34,832 nucleotides of DNA from Phytophthora quininea (GCA_011947345.1 JAAVTG010000183.1:1-34832), one strand, 5' to 3'; positions 1 through 10,844 are shown, counted from the first letter of the stretch. Program-made: numbers and translations. Notes: generated by a model from the letters alone, not told the origin.

Positions 1-470
1 ACATCACCCAACCAGTCCAGCCATTGAGCATTGGCCCAGAGCAGTGATCCCACCGGCACCATTATCCTCCAAGAGTGTCGTGTCTGAGCTGCAGGTGTCC
101 ACGCCTCGCGGGCCTCCAAGCCCGCATCCACCCCAATTGAATGTGCGATTCCGGGGAGCAAGATGTGTTGATCCGGCAACCAGCTGTTAGAATCTATCTT
201 ACCAAACGTGGCATTCAATCTCTGCGTCAGCTTGGCTAAATCTCTGCAACCAGTATCGTCGAGGCCAAATCGATGATCTTGAGTATCGATAGCTTCGTCC
301 ACACATATTGTACATTCTTCGGGCCACCGTTCATCAAACCGGTGTTTGACTGCGTTGGTGTGTAAGATATTGGCGCGCGCTCTCCAGTAGAAATGGCGCA
401 GACTGTCTGTCCACTTATCTTTTGTGATCATTTCTATTTCGTCTTCCGTCAACACATGGCGGGCTTCCCC
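1..470 (-). CDS. LINE ORF2, C-terminal section running off the left edge
   Basis: After the previous frame stops at 449, the next minus-strand frame is open all the way to position 1. It joins the upstream frame if one G is added to the run complementary to C5 at 467-471. The peptide contains a tryptophan/arginine-rich segment (KWTDSLRHFYWRARAN) followed by C-x2-C-x9-H (CTICVDEAIDTQDH), resembling the C-terminal CCH finger of LINE ORF2 proteins that binds RNA and helps target-primed reverse transcription. It has no stop in the window, so ORF2 and its 3' UTR continue to the left. Confidence 0.6.
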
Positions 471-2514
471 CTTTGCGCTTGCTTAAGCATGTAGCGACGC
501 CGCTGATCACCATGTACTCGCTTTGTTAAGTACCGTAGTGTGTTTCCTAGCACCAGCGCACCCTCCTCATCAACAATCATGACCTTGTCAAACACGATCC
601 ACGAGGCGTACGATGCCATCATTTCCCGTTGATGGCACTCCAAGGCCGCTCTGTCAACGCATGCGAGCGCTTGGCGTCGCTTACGAAGTTGGGTGTCTGA
701 CGTAAATTCTCCTTCTCGATGTGATTGAACCCATACCACCTTCATTGTCCCATCCGGCCTCATTGCCTTGCTCAGTGAACGTAGTTCCGTGCGGTGTATA
801 TCTCGATATTTAACATCCTGCTCTCGTCCTTGAGAGATTGCGCGTGCTCTCTCAAATATCGATATGGCGCTCTTGTTGTCGCAGATCTGGATACCGTCGT
901 CTCCATAAAGTTGCAACCCCGCAAGTAGTGCATGGACTTCACATCTAGTCGACGTGATGTCCGGGCGGTGTATCCGAAGCTGTCCCATGACTGTGTAGCC
1001 CGTCGGGATTTGGAATGCCCAACTACCTTTCGTGCCGGTTGAATTTGCCTCAAGAACACTTCCATCCCCTGCCTGAACTGATAGGTTCCTGTCACCTTCA
1101 CACCAGGCATATTGCATGCTAGCGGTCTGTTTAACATCTAACAGTGTACCACTTCCGATTGGTATGCTACAATTTCCTGGCACACAGTTCGTATGGTGCC
1201 ATCTACCGCACACCTGACACCAGCGTTCACCTCGGTGCCTGCCACATTCCGTACACGCTGTTGCAACTTCAATCGGCTCTCCTGTAGCCAGCGTACTTGA
1301 GTACCTTAGGCTACTTCGTGCTGAAGCTTCCTGGAGCACGCTGATGTTGTTCACGCCGGAAACGCCTTCGATCTGTGTCGTAGTCCACAAAATAATTCTG
1401 TCACGGCGAGTTCGAGACCGCGGCAAATAAGTAGGTATAACTGGCACACACACCGCTTCAAATTCTTCTACCACGGCCCTGTGTGTCCGCTCGTACCAGA
1501 CATCACTGCCTCGCGGCCGTTCGTACCACCATCGAATTGGAATTACTATCCCGAGTCGATGCCGAGTAATTTCACCTATTTCCCTATAGCCAAGCTCGTA
1601 GCTTCGTACACGCATGGTCGCCCCATTTTCTTCGAGTTTCACTGCCACAATCCACTCACCGACTCCAATCCGCATGTGATACGAAGCCACACCTCGTGAG
1701 ATCGGCTCACACCCTACCGGGTCATGCAACGTAACGGTGCCATCGAGTACCAACCTCGCCTTCCAGTGCTCATAAAGTATATTCACTCGACCGAGTTTTG
1801 ACTCCGACCAGCGACCCTTCCGTAGTAGTTCAGCTTTTGTTATCAGGTGGGATCCGTATGTCGTACAAATGTCCCCGACATAGATAAGTTTGAATGGAGT
1901 GTTCCAGTTAACTGCCACGAGTGCACTCCGCAGTGTTGACGGCGTTATTGCTAGCAGCGTTCGATCGTTACTCCGATGCGGCCGTACTCCGGGCGGTGGT
2001 ATCCATTGGCAAGCAAACTGAAGGGGAGGATCCATTTTCGCAGCGAAGCGAATTATCTGCGCTTCCCAGCTGGTGAGTTGCACCGGCGGGCAGATAGGAG
2101 CGCATAGCGGATTGTCCGGCAGCCCCGCATTTATTTGGTACGCTTCCAGCCTTTCTACTAGCACATGATAAACCGGGATCCATGGTGAATTCAGTATCCG
2201 AAGCGCCTCCTGTACTCGATGGCTGTTTGCATCAGTCTCACAGCTGAGTAATCCCAGACCGTTGAGTTGATCATAGTAGAAAAACGCGGGGTAGAATACG
2301 GAAGACGTAGCACGTTCCGAGCAATCTGCCTGATGAATGTATCCACGATCCCAGCCACTGTAATAGCCCCTCCTAATACCAACCGATACCGCAATCGAGG
2401 TATCCAAACACTATTCACAATATACCGTAGTTGAGCTTGTGATAGCTGCATGCTCTGTACCCGCTGCGCTTCAGCAAGCAATCGAGACCACACTGGCGCA
2501 TCGTAGCTTCCCAC
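449..2514 (-). CDS. LINE ORF2, zinc finger plus RNase H section
   Basis: A single open frame of about 650 codons (449-2407) is preceded by a short piece in another frame (2191-2514) that joins after adding a G at CCC 2253-2255; the piece itself joins the RT at CCC 2510-2512. Around residue 385 is a Cys/His finger (C-x2-C-x7-C-x2-C-x4-HH-x2-C, PHD/RING-like spacing). About 60 residues later an RNase H domain shows the acidic residues in order: AGDGS, RCEVHALLAGL, ICDNKSAIS, and an H/D pair in WVQSHREG and ACVDRAALE. RNase H removes the RNA template during second-strand synthesis. A zinc finger between RT and RNase H is not standard; the finger could bind RNA or target DNA, but this is a guess. 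Confidence 0.75.
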
Positions 2515-4282
2515 TGGTTACACCCACCCTGATAGATTCCAAGGTGTTTAAATCCTTCTGCTGGCGCCACAATTTGGACAGGTTTGGGTCTTCCTTGACC
2601 GTCATTTAGGGAGATCGATTCGAAGTGGACAGTCTTGTCCGCAAGATACATCATAAATGACTTTGTAGCACCAAAAACCGCCGGTGCCATGCTTCCCGGT
2701 GAACATATTCGTAACTTCTGCCCGTGCCTGTATGCCCGTTGCTGACGTGGTAACATCTAATTGATCATCGACAAACAATGTACTGCTGATCTCAATTCCG
2801 TTGCCATGTTGGCTGTGCTCAATCCGAACTGGATCCGGGCATTTTTCTAGCTGTTGCTGCAGGCAGTCCATGTAGCAAGCTATGTGCAGGATAGATAGTA
2901 TTGATCCCTGTCCAATACCGAACTCCCGGATTCCAGTGGAGATCCACCCAAACGCTGTTCGCACGTCGATCTCCCCGGACCTAGCAGATCTATCATCAGT
3001 TGTCGAGGGAGTTCTGGAACACCGATTCCTCGGTAGAGGAGGTCCATGCACCACTTCTGAATGCGGTCGAAGCACTTTAAGCAGTCCTTGGAGACTAGAA
3101 TCAACGTTTCCGCAATTGTCTAGCACGCTCAGTTAAGAGTGTGACCAGAAGGGCAGCATCCATGACCGTTCTGTCTCTTTGGAATCCATGTTGCATCACA
3201 CTGATAGGAATCCCCGGTTCCACAAACTTTTTAACAACCAGAAGCAGCCGGCTTGCCAATGCCGACTGTATTGTAATTGGCCTCCATGGCGGCAAGCCTT
3301 TAGAATTATCCAACGTTGGGTCTACGTATTGCGTTTTCGGCAAGAAAATCATTTGTTTGTGACGCAAAATGGGAGGGGCTTTCCCAATCCGCAATATGAG
3401 CTCGATAACCCGACGCTCGCGTTCCCGAATGAGCGGCGGTGCAGCGATCCACATTTCTTGCGAGATCCCACCAAACCCTGGAGCCACGTGCTGCTTTAGT
3501 TGCTTGTCAATATCGATTTGCATCTCTTGAGTGTATTGATATTGCTCCCACATATTGCCATCCTGTTTCCAGAAATCTGAAAAGCGTCCCCCTCGCCGAA
3601 TGTCCGGCAATATCCAGGTTCGCGCGAAGTCCGGAAGAGATTCGGCATCATCATCTGAGAGGGTTTCTAAATATCTAGGTTTTTCTGTTCGTTCATCGGC
3701 GGGGATCCAGTTATCGAGAAGAGCTCTTAATTCTCTCTGCACCTCGGTGCGGTCCTCCGTGTACCTAGGTGACTGTGAGTCGGAGACTATGGCGCTGCGG
3801 ATTGTGACTGGGGGATTTTGGCTACCCAATGTGCTGTTCAGAAATCTTCTCATCTCACCATTAGAGAACCACTTGTGTCGCTGGTCTTTTATACGGCAGC
3901 GTAGCTGTGTGGTTCTCCAATTGCGTCTGATGCGTATCACTGCTCGCCATTTTTTGTATATGCAGTGTATCCACCTTTTCAGGTCCGCTATGGTTCGGCT
4001 CGCCGGAATTTGTGTAAATTCCTCTCTCAATTTGTGCGTAGCGGATTCGTGGGCGCAGCCTTCGGCAAGAAGCTCTGGTCTTATAACCCACTTCGGCCAC
4101 ATGATCGCATTCATGGCCGTGATAAGATCGGTTACACTTGCATCTGCCACTTTTGTCAACTCAAGCGTTTGGCGAAGTTGAGCAGTACATCGATTGCTAA
4201 ATTTTATGCTCACAGCACGCGCCAAATAGCGCTTCGATTGATTGCTTTCCCCCATAATTTCTTCGCACTTTCCTGCATGCAC
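2415..4282 (-). CDS. LINE ORF2, reverse-transcriptase section
   Basis: This is the middle of ORF2, spread over three minus-strand frames (3101-4282, 2880-3104, 2602-3126) plus a fourth (2415-2756). RT motifs appear in order: a conserved block around the residues PWRPITIQSAL, motif A (KDCLKCFDR), motif B (a GIGQGS-type turn) and the catalytic FVDD box at the minus strand of 2764-2775. After FVDD comes the usual thumb region (GFKHLGIYQGG). The breaks lie at CC 3110-3111, C4 2973-2976 and CCC 2695-2697; adding one, one and two bases respectively joins the motifs in the expected order. Because all motifs survive, I read this as one RT whose frame is broken by small deletions, either real or introduced by sequencing, rather than an old ruin. 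Confidence 0.75.
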
Positions 4283-5721
4283 TGGTACATGTTCCCGATA
4301 GCTCTCTCAAGCCACTCCAATATCGCCTCATCCGAATCAGCCACGTCATCGATATCATCGATAAGCGAGAGTTTTCGTTCGGCGAAAAGCTGTGCTGTAG
4401 CTGCTGTGAACATTTGCATTTCTTCTGCGGTCTTGGTTCTGGTGTTCACGACACGAATTGGAGTAATATTCTCGACTGTCGCTGCGATTCGAGCCCCTCT
4501 CTCCCATCGTAGAATCGCACATGGTGTACCAATGTGGTCGCTGGACATGATGCTGTTTAGCCATATTCCACTGGACACCACTGCTGATCCATGCTCTGCC
4601 GAGATATAGATATCATCCAGAGCTGTCTTGATGTTACTCCGCGAGTATGTGTATTTGCAGGTTGAAGGGTGGCGGAGACGAAAAGACGATATTAAACCAT
4701 TTGAGCTAACCCATTCTGAAAATTTTTGGCTCATCGCTTGGGCCGCCGTTGATCTCTCACCGTCACCCTGTCGATCAAGCGCCTCATCCGTGTACGTGTT
4801 GAAATCGCCGGCCACAATTACTATACCCTGGTCATGTCGTGCTTCTGCGATGCGTTGCTGAATCCAGCTCCACTCGATCAATGTTAGTTCTTCATGGCGA
4901 TCTGGAGAGTGGTGAATATACGTCCCGATAATCCACATCACCCGCGCGGTGCCTAAGCGGATTTGCATACACATAGAGCGTTGGCTAGGAGAGTAGATAA
5001 TACTGTTCTTGCGAATCCTGTTTTCCCATCGCTCTCGCTGAAGGGCTATAGCAATGTACTTTGTACCCGTAACCAGCAGACCCGGGATTCTCGTCGTGTT
5101 GTCCAACGTACCGACCCAGACTTGCTCCACCCTGTTGCCCCGAACACCCGGATCGCTAACTACAAGCATGTCCTGGTTGTTGGCAATCATCCATCCAGCT
5201 AGTTCCTCGTCCATCTTACGACGCAAGTTTTTGTTGATGTTACTCGTGCTGATCCGAACGGCGTTTTCATCTTGTCTGAACGCGTAACCAGCATCTCCTA
5301 TATAGTCGCCTGAATAATGCTCCCGTTCCAGAATCCTGCGTAGTACCGTGCTTCGAATCGGTTCCCTATGACTCAACATTGGGAGTCGAACAGGGCACCA
5401 CTTCCGACGGTGTTTCCCGGCACGTTGGTGTCGTGCTGTCTCGTATCTTCTGTTGCCAACCAAATCGACGGTCCGTTCAGCAACTCCTTCTGTAGCAATG
5501 GAGTTTCCCAATGAGTGAGCGATTACCACATTGGCTGCAGTGGCGACACAGTCTGGCTGCGTAACTGCATCAACATCTGCTATAGCCACTGGTGGCCATG
5601 CCGCAGCGGCATCAACAAAGTGGACAAGCAATACTACGAGGATCAGCCATTTCCCCATTCGGTTGCCAGTAAAATTTTGCTGGGAGATCAAATCTACTGG
5701 TGCATTTGTCCCCCTCCCCAA
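4210..5721 (-). CDS. LINE ORF2, N-terminal endonuclease section
   Basis: This section carries the apurinic/apyrimidinic-type endonuclease that nicks target DNA to prime reverse transcription. Visible catalytic motifs are GDFN (minus strand of 4798-4809) and SDH (minus strand of 4534-4542), with the usual spacing of about 85-90 residues and an intervening segment reading TALDDIYIS. Around 130 residues ahead of the endonuclease are poorly conserved and include a hydrophobic stretch near 5640 that I would not call a signal peptide. The frame runs out shortly after 4255. Adding one G to the run complementary to C5 at 4249-4253 carries it straight into the reverse-transcriptase section. The start shown is the first open codon (TTG), not a convincing initiator. 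Confidence 0.75.
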   Translation of the reverse strand: MGRGTNAPVDLISQQNFTGNRMGKWLILVVLLVHFVDAAAAWPPVAIADVDAVTQPDCVATAANVVIAHSLGNSIATEGVAERTVDLVGNRRYETARHQRAGKHRRKWCPVRLPMLSHREPIRSTVLRRILEREHYSGDYIGDAGYAFRQDENAVRISTSNINKNLRRKMDEELAGWMIANNQDMLVVSDPGVRGNRVEQVWVGTLDNTTRIPGLLVTGTKYIAIALQRERWENRIRKNSIIYSPSQRSMCMQIRLGTARVMWIIGTYIHHSPDRHEELTLIEWSWIQQRIAEARHDQGIVIVAGDFNTYTDEALDRQGDGERSTAAQAMSQKFSEWVSSNGLISSFRLRHPSTCKYTYSRSNIKTALDDIYISAEHGSAVVSSGIWLNSIMSSDHIGTPCAILRWERGARIAATVENITPIRVVNTRTKTAEEMQMFTAATAQLFAERKLSLIDDIDDVADSDEAILEWLERAIGNMYQCMQESAKKLWGKAINRSAIWRVL

Positions 5722-7185
5722 AATTTTGCATTCGTTCGCCTAGTGTTTGCAGTTGCTGATCGAACTTTTCCCCCATCGACGTAATTGTCAATTGCCAGCG
5801 CTTTGAAATGTCGTCAAGCACGGCGATCGTCCGTTGCTGTTGCCCTTCAAGTCGCTCTAAGTGACGTTCGAGGTGTTCCGTGCGAGCCGCAACTACGCGC
5901 TCTAACTTGCTATCAATATACTGTTCCAAATTTCGCATGTGATCCTGGCTCAAAGCCTCGGATGTAGCTGGTCTTGCTGGGTTGTCTTCTGTGTTGACAT
6001 TTCGACGAGATTCAATAACTGGATAGCTTGGTAAATTCCTTGGACATTGTTGTTTTACATGTCCGGGCTTGCCGCACCCAAAGCATTTACGTTGAGGTGG
6101 GGCATCCAGCCACTGACGAAGGTACAGGGTGATTTTCTTGTATTTAAACTTCATGGTTCCTTCAGGGCCGAATTTCTCCAATACTGTCCTCAACTGCTCT
6201 TCGGATGAGCAAGTCCCGATCCCATACAGAGATTGACTTCCTCTGAATTCCACACGAACGTTGCCAAGTTTATTGTCAGCAAATACCTGCTCTATGTGAC
6301 GTGGGTGCATTTCCGCCCGTATTCCGAAAATTCCAACTTTGTATGCTGCTTCTGTTAGGTTGTCATTACCTGGGCGATACATCACTCCACCAGCCGCATC
6401 CCATTCGGTCTGAGGAACGGGCTTCAACAGTATAGTGCTTGTCGGATCCCCATGAAGATATACTACTTCTCGTTGCGACTCTAGAAAAGCCTGATACACC
6501 CTGTTGGCTTCGGATTCACTTGGAAAGAATAGCCTAAACGAGTACACAATCTCTGGTGTACTGTAGGCAGCAACTTGCAGGCAATCACAGGCGCTGCGTC
6601 TGGTATCGTGGCGGTTCTCGCATGCGTCGACATACGAGCGATGTGATACAATTAGCACATCTGTCCCTCCCCAGACTCGTATTTTGTCCTTCAGCTGCAC
6701 AAATGAGATGCGGTTGCCGTTCACATATTCCAACTCATTAAGTGTGAGATTGGTGTTCTTCCGTCCAGTAAACATAGGCTGCATCCAAATCCGAATTCCT
6801 TTAATGTCCACATAGCCCGGTTTCATTAAGTTCCACAACTTTCGATCCAATTGGGATGGTATCCCCGTGAGCCACTTCTCTTTAAGCCCATGGTCCTCTT
6901 GTTGTCTTATCACTGCCTTCTTGCTTGTACGTTCCGTCAAGGTGTTGCCGACGAATGTAACACCTTCACGACGACAGACCTCGAGGATATCCTGGCGGAA
7001 GTGTGTTAGTGTAAGCCTACATTCTTCAACCATCGCGGACGATCCAGTCATCGAGAACACCACTACACACGTGGTTTTTGGAACTGGTCTTCGAGATAAC
7101 TCCATTCATCCTCGGACATCGTCCCAATGAGCTCTTCGTCATCATACTCCGTCTCACATATGCCTTGATTCGTGTGGGCCCGCAT
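5612..7185 (-). CDS. LINE ORF1, gag-like RNA-binding protein
   Basis: ORF1 of non-LTR elements makes the RNA-binding chaperone of the transposition particle. This one is about 500 residues. It has a single CCHC zinc knuckle (C-x2-C-x4-H-x4-C, reading CFGCGKPGHVKQQC) about two thirds along, followed by a charged, Arg/Glu/Gln-rich stretch likely to form a coiled coil. A continuous frame covers 5612-7105. The frame just upstream encodes an acidic segment (DDEEL, SEDEWSYLEDQF) and joins it if one T is added to T5 at 7075-7079. I therefore place the probable ATG at 7185, the first in that frame after a stop. The 3' end overlaps the next ORF in another frame around 5711-5721, where two G runs lie side by side. 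ORF1 and ORF2 could overlap naturally, or bases may be missing there. Confidence 0.7.
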
Positions 7186-8176
7186 TCGCTTCGTCCCGCT
7201 TCTTGTTCCGCTCTCTTCTGTTGCTCCCCTCAGAGGAGAGCTGTCCCTACCATTGGGACGTCCTCATGCCCAAGCATACTGCGATGGCTGGCGGACGCCA
7301 TAGTTCCATACAATCTTCAAGATATTTCGTCTCAAGCTGACTCTAAGCCAGCCCTGTCCCCTCGACTCCGATCACTCGCGCTGTGTCGATCTAATTCCGG
7401 AGTCCTGCAATGACTCTCTTCAATGTATTTCGACACAAGAGCTCGGCAAGCCATCTTCGTCCAGATGCCGAAAAGAAAAGAAAACCAACTAGTACACTCT
7501 TGAGCTGGGAAGTTTTGATGTTGATTCCGTACTGGAAAAGCGTCACGAATACGGGGTGCCAACCCCGCAGACGCGCAGGTGAGCCTTGGCCTTGCGGCCC
7601 GTGTAGCCGTGCCTTGATCCCGTGCCTTGATCTGTAGCACGCAAAACGAAGACAGAATTGTATTTATGGTTGAGCAACTTGCCTATCGTGTAGTCTATCG
7701 TGAATCAAGTGCATCTTCTTGAACACACGAAACCTAGGGAGCTGCTGGAGATTGGCGTGCCTGGAATCATCAGACAGCCGCGGAGACACATGGGATCGAC
7801 AGATATCATGACGAAAAGCTTACGGGTGCAGGCATGGGCGTCTGGAATGTGGCGATATATATAATACGTCGCGTCTTACCAAACAATATGTTAGATATAG
7901 CGACATCAATACAAGACCGGGATAGCCAGAGTTTGCGCTGTAAAGCTATGTCGAAGTGCTGTTGACTACTCTTGTTTATTCTGCGTCGAAAGAGGCGAAT
8001 ATGAAGTGGAGAAACAGCATAAACATTGATTACGAAATACGCGGTTTACGTAGCCGACGGAGGCTGTGAAGGGCCTGTTCCTGTGGATGGTTTACGCGTG
8101 GCCTCTCACTCAACACGAGGCTGAGCGCATAGGAATCACTTCACCATGACACTATCACATTTGCTGCGCAGCCGCC
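7186..8176. other. LINE 5' end plus promoter region of gene copy A
   Basis: No convincing gene is seen in this stretch. The first part (7186 to about 7640) is G/C-rich with only short open frames and probably contains the LINE 5' UTR, but I cannot fix its boundary. From about 7965 to 8176 the sequence is recognisably similar to 23940-24162 upstream of copy B, including a shared segment around 7981-8015 and near-identity over the last 60 bases. The duplicated unit therefore includes the proximal promoter. The start codon of copy A sits in a GCCGCCATGG context and that of copy B in GCCACCATGG. Confidence 0.5.
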
Positions 8177-9459
8177 ATGGCGAACCAACAAACGGAAGCG
8201 CTATCGTCAGTATTAGACCACCTCAGCTCCATCTACGACAACCTCGACAATGGTGAAGTCTCAATTGTGCACGAGTCCTCCCGAGAAGTGCCGTACACCA
8301 CGATATACCAGCGACGAAGAAGAGAAGAGCTTCAGAGGCTCAAGATGGAGAAAGAGGCTCTGACGAGAGAACTAGCGTGCTTGCTCAAGCAGCACCAGAG
8401 CCGTGTCGGGATGGCTGACTTTGTGCAATACGTCGAGGACAAGAAGGCTGAGCATCAATGGCACGAGCTGGCTGCACTCAGCAGCGTCCAGCGAGTTCAG
8501 TCCGAGTGGACCAATCGCAAGTTGAGAGCGCTGCTGTCCGAGCAGCAGAAACTCTTCGCGTCCATGCACAAAGTCGTCGCCAAGACCGACATCGTCACGG
8601 TATAGCATAACCATTTCTTTTGACACTTCATTTGCATCCGTCGACTAACTATCTGTTGCTCGTGCTTTTAGGAGAGGGAGTTCCTCGGACGACCGACAGC
8701 AGACCGACCGTTCTTCCATCTCGACTGCAGCGACACTGTGCTGGAAGAGTTGACAGCCACTTTGCATCGACTTCATCTGGAAGCAGATACCGCGTTCGCG
8801 ATGCTGGACACGGGGATCCAAGTCGTGTTGCATTGCGACATCAAAGAGCACGAAACGTGCGGGGACCTCGTGGAAGTGAACGAGATCACACCGGTGGCGT
8901 GGTTGGTCGAGCACGCGGGGAAGTTTGTGTGGGATTTCCCCACTGGCAGCAATGGCAAACACTCTGACGAAGCGTTCCGTCACGTACGTTCTTACCAGTC
9001 TCCTAACTTGTGTTCAACTACTGATGTGTTTTGAGCTGTGTTCTGTAGTCTCGAATCTGGTGTCCTGGTCGTTGGGAAGACAGCGAGAACAAGAACTGGA
9101 TCATCTCGGGACTCTTTCCAGACCCGAACAACACCGTGGTGCACAACTACGGTGTGGTCACTATCCGCCGGTACAAGGAAAATGGCCGCGTGGTTGTGGT
9201 CGGTGTGTTGTCGTGGTTCTTCCCGACGGAAGACCTTCAGTTCGTGGAGGAGTATTTGACGGTGGTTTCGCCGTTGCCGATGGATCCTGTTCATGCGTCG
9301 GTGGTTCGAACGCGATGCCAACTCTACACTAAGAACTTGGCCACCAACACAATCAGAAAGAGAGCGCTAACGAGCTCCATAGGAAACAGGAGACGTGGTT
9401 ACCTGCAATTCCGACAGAACCTGTTTCTTGAGGAAGCCAATCCGACAGAGATCAACTAA
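8177..9459 (+). CDS. M96-like coiled-coil family protein, copy A (three exons)
   Basis: Exons are 8177-8599, 8672-8983 and 9049-9459, giving 381 residues. Both introns (72 and 65 bp) are phase 0 with GT/AG ends. The N-terminal third contains a basic stretch (YQRRRREELQRLK) running into a leucine-rich coiled coil of about 80 residues, a bZIP-like layout. The rest is a globular region shared with copies B and C (GRPTADRPFF, DIKEHET, SWFFPTEDLQFVEEYLT). I match it, from memory of the layout only, to the large oomycete family annotated as M96 mating-specific-like proteins; no biochemical role is known to me. It is the only one of the three copies with no frame break, so it serves as reference for the others. 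A Ty3/gypsy element is inserted 149 bp after its stop codon and may alter its 3' processing. Confidence 0.7.
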
Positions 9460-9603
9460 ATCCACGCAAGGCAATGCTCTACTGGCACACAGATCCCGGT
9501 TGCTCTACTATATTCTGCACGGATGCCATTACGACGATGCCCGAGTCGAAGCCCGAGACGAACCCAGCATACAGGTTAGAGCTCTAAAGACTACATTTAC
9601 CCA

Positions 9604-9608
9604 CACAG
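9604..9608. repeat. Target site duplication CACAG, left copy
   Basis: CACAG directly precedes the 5' LTR and recurs at 16436-16440 directly after the 3' LTR. In the paralogous region beside copy B the same flank occurs once, as CCACACAGCCTACTA near 25590. This confirms that the repeat arose at insertion. Five-base duplications are typical of Ty3/gypsy integrases. Confidence 0.95.
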
Positions 9609-9755
9609 TGTGACGGGGTATCGTCACACGGTCGCCGTGCGCCACGGCGACCAATTAGATTAGCTCTTAGTTTTGTTGGCTCACGGCGCCCGAAGTCGGG
9701 CGCCACACAGATTGAATAGCAGAGTTAAATTCCCCACAAGCACCGCCCCGTTACA
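9609..9755 (+). repeat. 5' LTR, 147 bp, built from three hairpins
   Basis: The LTR begins TGTGACGGGG and ends CCCCGTTACA, near-perfect inverted termini with one mismatch. Three perfect inverted repeats are packed inside: TGTGACG/CGTCACA (9609-9615 with 9622-9628), GGTCGCCGTG/CACGGCGACC (9630-9639 with 9643-9652, 3-nt loop) and GGCGCCCGA/TCGGGCGCC (9685-9693 with 9696-9704, 2-nt loop). At 147 bp it is very short for an LTR that must contain promoter, R region and polyadenylation signal. I see no clear TATA box or AATAAA. Confidence 0.95.
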
Positions 9756-9757
9756 TC

Positions 9758-9773
9758 TGGTAGCACTTCGTAG
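9758..9773 (+). promoter_or_regulatory. Primer-binding site, initiator-Met-like tRNA
   Basis: The sequence TGGTAGCACTTCGTAG begins two bases after the 5' LTR. Its first eight bases (TGGTAGCA) are complementary to a tRNA 3' end reading TGCTACCA, the acceptor end of many eukaryotic initiator-methionine tRNAs. Later bases do not fit the animal initiator tRNA, so the match with the host tRNA must be checked. It would prime minus-strand DNA synthesis. Confidence 0.6.
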
Positions 9774-9788
9774 TCCGCCCACACGACC

Positions 9789-10844
9789 ATGAACGTGAAC
9801 GACGCTTCCGATTTCAACGAAGGGGCTGGTGCCCTTGAGCACGCCAGCTTCCCCACTTATCCGTGTTTGAGTGGGAGGCGCTACACCGCCTCGCTGCGGT
9901 CTCCGGAGAAGGAGTCATCAAGACGTTGCTGACTGCTGGAACGGAGACTGCCCAACGCCTGGCTGCTCATGAGTTCATGGCGCGTGAGCTCGCTGACCTG
10001 CGTCAGCGTGCGACGACTCCCACGCCGACCAAGAACAAGAACGACATCGTGAAGCTCGATGTCTCCACCTACAGTGGTGACGGCGACGCTCGCCTCCAGC
10101 TGAATCGCTGGTTCTGTGAGATCGACATCGCGATCGAAGCTCGGCAGTTGTCTACCGAGTTTGCTCGTACCCGGTTCCTATTGTCCAAGTTGACGGGGAA
10201 GGCCAAGGAATGGGCGCTCGGCAAACTTGTCGCCGACTCCTCCTGCTTCTCGACGATGGAGTCGCTCAAGGCAGACCTCCGCCTGGCCTTCGAGCCCCTC
10301 AAGACGAGCGTGTCCAACGCTCGGCTTTTCTGTCACTCAAGCAGGGACGGCTGTCCATGCTCGAATACATTCAGCGGGCACGACACCTGGTGTCGTGCAT
10401 CACGACGAATCCGGTGGACATGGCGACTCAAGTCCATGTCTTCATCTCTGGTATGAACGCTGGCTACCAGCGTTTCTACCTGACCAGGAAGACGCCAGGG
10501 TCCCTTGAAGAAGCCTTCGAGACAGCACTACGTGAAGATTACAGCGTGTCCGCTTCCGAGGCGTTCTCCCTCGCTACCCCTTCCGTCACGGAGCCTGAGC
10601 CCATGGAGCTTGACGCCATTCAGGATTACCACGGGCGCCGACGATCCGGTCCGGCGCCAACGTCGTCCACCCGACCGCCTCTGGCGGGCCCTAGTCGAGG
10701 CACTCGGCCCATGCGGTGCTTCCGCTGTCGCAAGCTTGGACATCGCGCGGCTGTGTGCCGCGCTCCCGCTCCGGTCTTGGCGCATGTTGTCGCCGAAGAC
10801 GCTGACGGTATCGTCGCCGAGTCAAAAATGGCGACAACCAGTAG
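9789..10844 (+). CDS. Ty3/gypsy gag with CCHC zinc knuckle
   Basis: Gag forms the particle that packages element RNA. The first ATG after the primer-binding site is 9789. A capsid-like region typical of Ty3/gypsy gags follows (RWFCEIDIAIEARQL, GKAKEWALGKL, then SAFLSLKQGRLSMLEYIQRARHLV). Near the end is one CCHC knuckle (CFRCRKLGHRAAVC, encoded around 10717-10758). The frame shifts at C4 9851-9854 and C4 10295-10298, and probably at A5 10824-10828; each is repaired by one extra base of the same kind. In the repaired frame gag ends at a TAG (10842-10844) preceded by CAG. Pol can then continue in the same frame if one G is added after the TAG. Retroviral elements often use such an amber codon for readthrough, but this is inferred here. 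Confidence 0.75.

Larger units (their letters stand above)
1..7185 (-). mobile_element. LINE-type non-LTR retrotransposon, cut by the left edge
   Basis: A minus-strand element reads 5'-3' from about 7185 to beyond position 1. In order it carries ORF1 with a CCHC knuckle and coiled coil, then an APE-type endonuclease (GDFN, SDH), a reverse transcriptase (FVDD), a Cys/His zinc finger, an RNase H domain and a C-terminal CCH finger. No LTR, integrase or protease is seen. An endonuclease followed by RT and RNase H is the layout of I/R1-group LINEs; the exact clade is not resolved. The frame changes about nine times, each repaired by adding one or two bases in a short homopolymer (for example C5 at 4249-4253, C4 at 2973-2976, C5 at 467-471). 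The 3' tail, poly(A) and target duplication lie outside the window. The 5' boundary is uncertain, between 7185 and about 7640. Confidence 0.85.
7965..9608 (+). repeat. Duplicated unit shared with 23940-25590
   Basis: Promoter, three exons, two introns and about 150 bp of downstream DNA are shared between this unit and 23940-25590. After the Ty3 element the match resumes at 16441 for about 25 bp (CCTACTA, then ATATACGAGCATG) and then fades, as it does after 25591. Downstream of the stop, copy A carries an extra 12-bp near-repeat (GATGCCCGAGTC beside GAAGCCCGAGAC, around 9534-9560) that copy B has only once. Over the first exon I count about 16 differences in 141 residues, so the duplication is not very recent. 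Confidence 0.8.

Noticed and set aside
5600..5680. Signal peptide or membrane segment at the start of LINE ORF2
   Set aside because: The hydrophobic run lies at an uncertain ORF boundary with a non-ATG start and a likely frame break; no such signal is expected in a LINE protein.
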